From the NCBI GenBank assembly GCA_002067405.1, contig MVRP01000163.1, positions 1 through 9,501 on the forward strand: a DNA stretch of 9,501 nt. Direction: 5' to 3'. Made by a program: the position numbers and the translations under genes. Origin of the DNA: Syntrophorhabdaceae bacterium PtaU1.Bin034. Its GTDB lineage: Bacteria; Desulfobacterota_G; Syntrophorhabdia; Syntrophorhabdales; WCHB1-27. The notes under the pieces were generated by a model. That model worked only from the letters and a program-made list of their open reading frames with translations. It did no database searches and was not told where the DNA came from. Shown here piece after piece: positions 8,794-9,501 of this stretch (position 1 is the first letter of the stretch; the number at the start of each line of letters is the position of its first letter).

Positions 8794-9501
8794 TCACCCT
8801 TTTCGTACCTTTACTTCGATCCATTTGGTCGGTGTTGTTGAAAGCTTGAATACCTGGGACCTATCTTTGAAGACAATATATTCCAGCACTCCCTGTCTCA
8901 GACCATCCTTTATATAGACCGGCTTGGACAGCGAGCCCGTCTTGGATTCGATCTCTACAATATCCCCTTCGGCCAGACCCAATTTCACCGCATCCTGTCC
9001 CGACATGAACAGCTTGTCTTCGGAAACCGGATAGTCGGGCCGTTGATAGATCATGGATATGCCCCTGGAATACACCTCTTTATTGACGATATGGTGGTTG
9101 ATACGGAGTTCTCTCATGATCAGGACATACTCGCTTACCGGAGGCAGGCCCTGGGGAATTGGCTGAGCGTCGAACCTGGCTTTTTCCTCCTTCATGCCAA
9201 GCTTTTCCCTCGAATCGCCGTTCCCTGTCGTAATGATCCCATCCTGCCGCAGGCGCTCGGTTACCCGGGACGGCTCCGCGTAATCAGGCCCGCCGAGCCT
9301 TACAAGCAGTTCCCGAAGGAATTCGAACCCACTGGAAGGGCCGGCCGTCATTTTTGTGAGTTTCCTCAGGTAGCCGTCTTCTGCGAAGAAGGTTCCGTCC
9401 TTTTCAGTAAACACACCGGTGGGCACCGACATGTCCGCATGATCCATTATGCGCGTCGGAAAGGCATCCGCGGCAAGAACGAACTGCTTCCCCTGGAGGA
9501 G
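8794..9501 (-). CDS. nuoG: NADH-quinone oxidoreductase subunit G, C-terminal part (5' end outside window)
   Basis: NuoG is the large peripheral-arm subunit of complex I, with ferredoxin-like N-terminal clusters fused to a molybdopterin-oxidoreductase-like domain. Only about 235 C-terminal residues are visible. The frame stays open past the ATG at 9447 to the window edge, reading FVLAADAFPTRIMDHADM, so that ATG is internal. Family signatures are HADMSVPTGVFTEKDGTFF, which is the segment that seals the oxidoreductase fold, and a C-terminal dinucleotide-binding-like domain with DAVKLGLAEGDIVEIESKTG near the end. No cysteine occurs in the visible part; the cluster ligands belong to the N-terminus. 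It ends with TGA one base before nuoH. The NuoG call rests on position ahead of nuoH as well as on these motifs; alone the fragment could be another molybdopterin oxidoreductase. Confidence 0.88.
   Translation of the reverse strand, partial: LLQGKQFVLAADAFPTRIMDHADMSVPTGVFTEKDGTFFAEDGYLRKLTKMTAGPSSGFEFLRELLVRLGGPDYAEPSRVTERLRQDGIITTGNGDSREKLGMKEEKARFDAQPIPQGLPPVSEYVLIMRELRINHHIVNKEVYSRGISMIYQRPDYPVSEDKLFMSGQDAVKLGLAEGDIVEIESKTGSLSKPVYIKDGLRQGVLEYIVFKDRSQVFKLSTTPTKWIEVKVRKG

Overview
The window is dominated by the distal half of a respiratory complex I operon, nuoG(partial)-H-I-J-K-L-M-N. It runs on the minus strand from the right edge (9501) down to 1489. To its left, on the plus strand, are three short unrelated genes: the 3' end of mnmA (tRNA 2-thiouridylase), a small GYD-domain protein, and a very short XRE-type helix-turn-helix protein that converges on nuoN.

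Organism: the order GHIJKLMN, the compact NuoI and the mid-range base composition suit a Gram-negative, perhaps deltaproteobacterial (Desulfobacterota-like) anaerobe. This is a weak inference, because no marker gene in the window fixes the taxonomy.

Layout: 1-529 is the C-terminal part of MnmA, whose start lies off the left edge. 530-699 is a leader with a near-consensus sigma70 promoter (TTGACA, 16-nt spacer, TACAAT) that serves the GYD gene at 700-987. 988-1188 is non-coding, with a weak promoter candidate and two small mutually exclusive stems. 1189-1416 is the XRE-type gene, which looks like the amputated N-terminus of a long XRE/ImmA-IrrE protein. 1417-1488 is a 72-base convergent gap with no recognisable terminator. 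1489-9501 is the nuo block, packed with gaps of 0 to 9 bases or overlaps of 1 to 4 bases, so it is almost certainly one transcript. Its promoter and nuoA-F, if present, lie beyond the right edge. No stretch longer than about 300 bases lacks a gene.

How the genes work together: NuoG and NuoI carry electrons towards quinone in the peripheral arm. NuoH forms the quinone chamber and joins the arms. NuoJ and NuoK form the proximal membrane core. NuoL, NuoM and NuoN are the three antiporter-like proton pumps. The key membrane Glu and Lys residues I looked for are present, so the complex looks functional. I found no mobile element, CRISPR array, RNA gene or clearly new system. The most interesting item is the truncated XRE gene, where a five-T run sits exactly where the family's reading frame appears to be lost.
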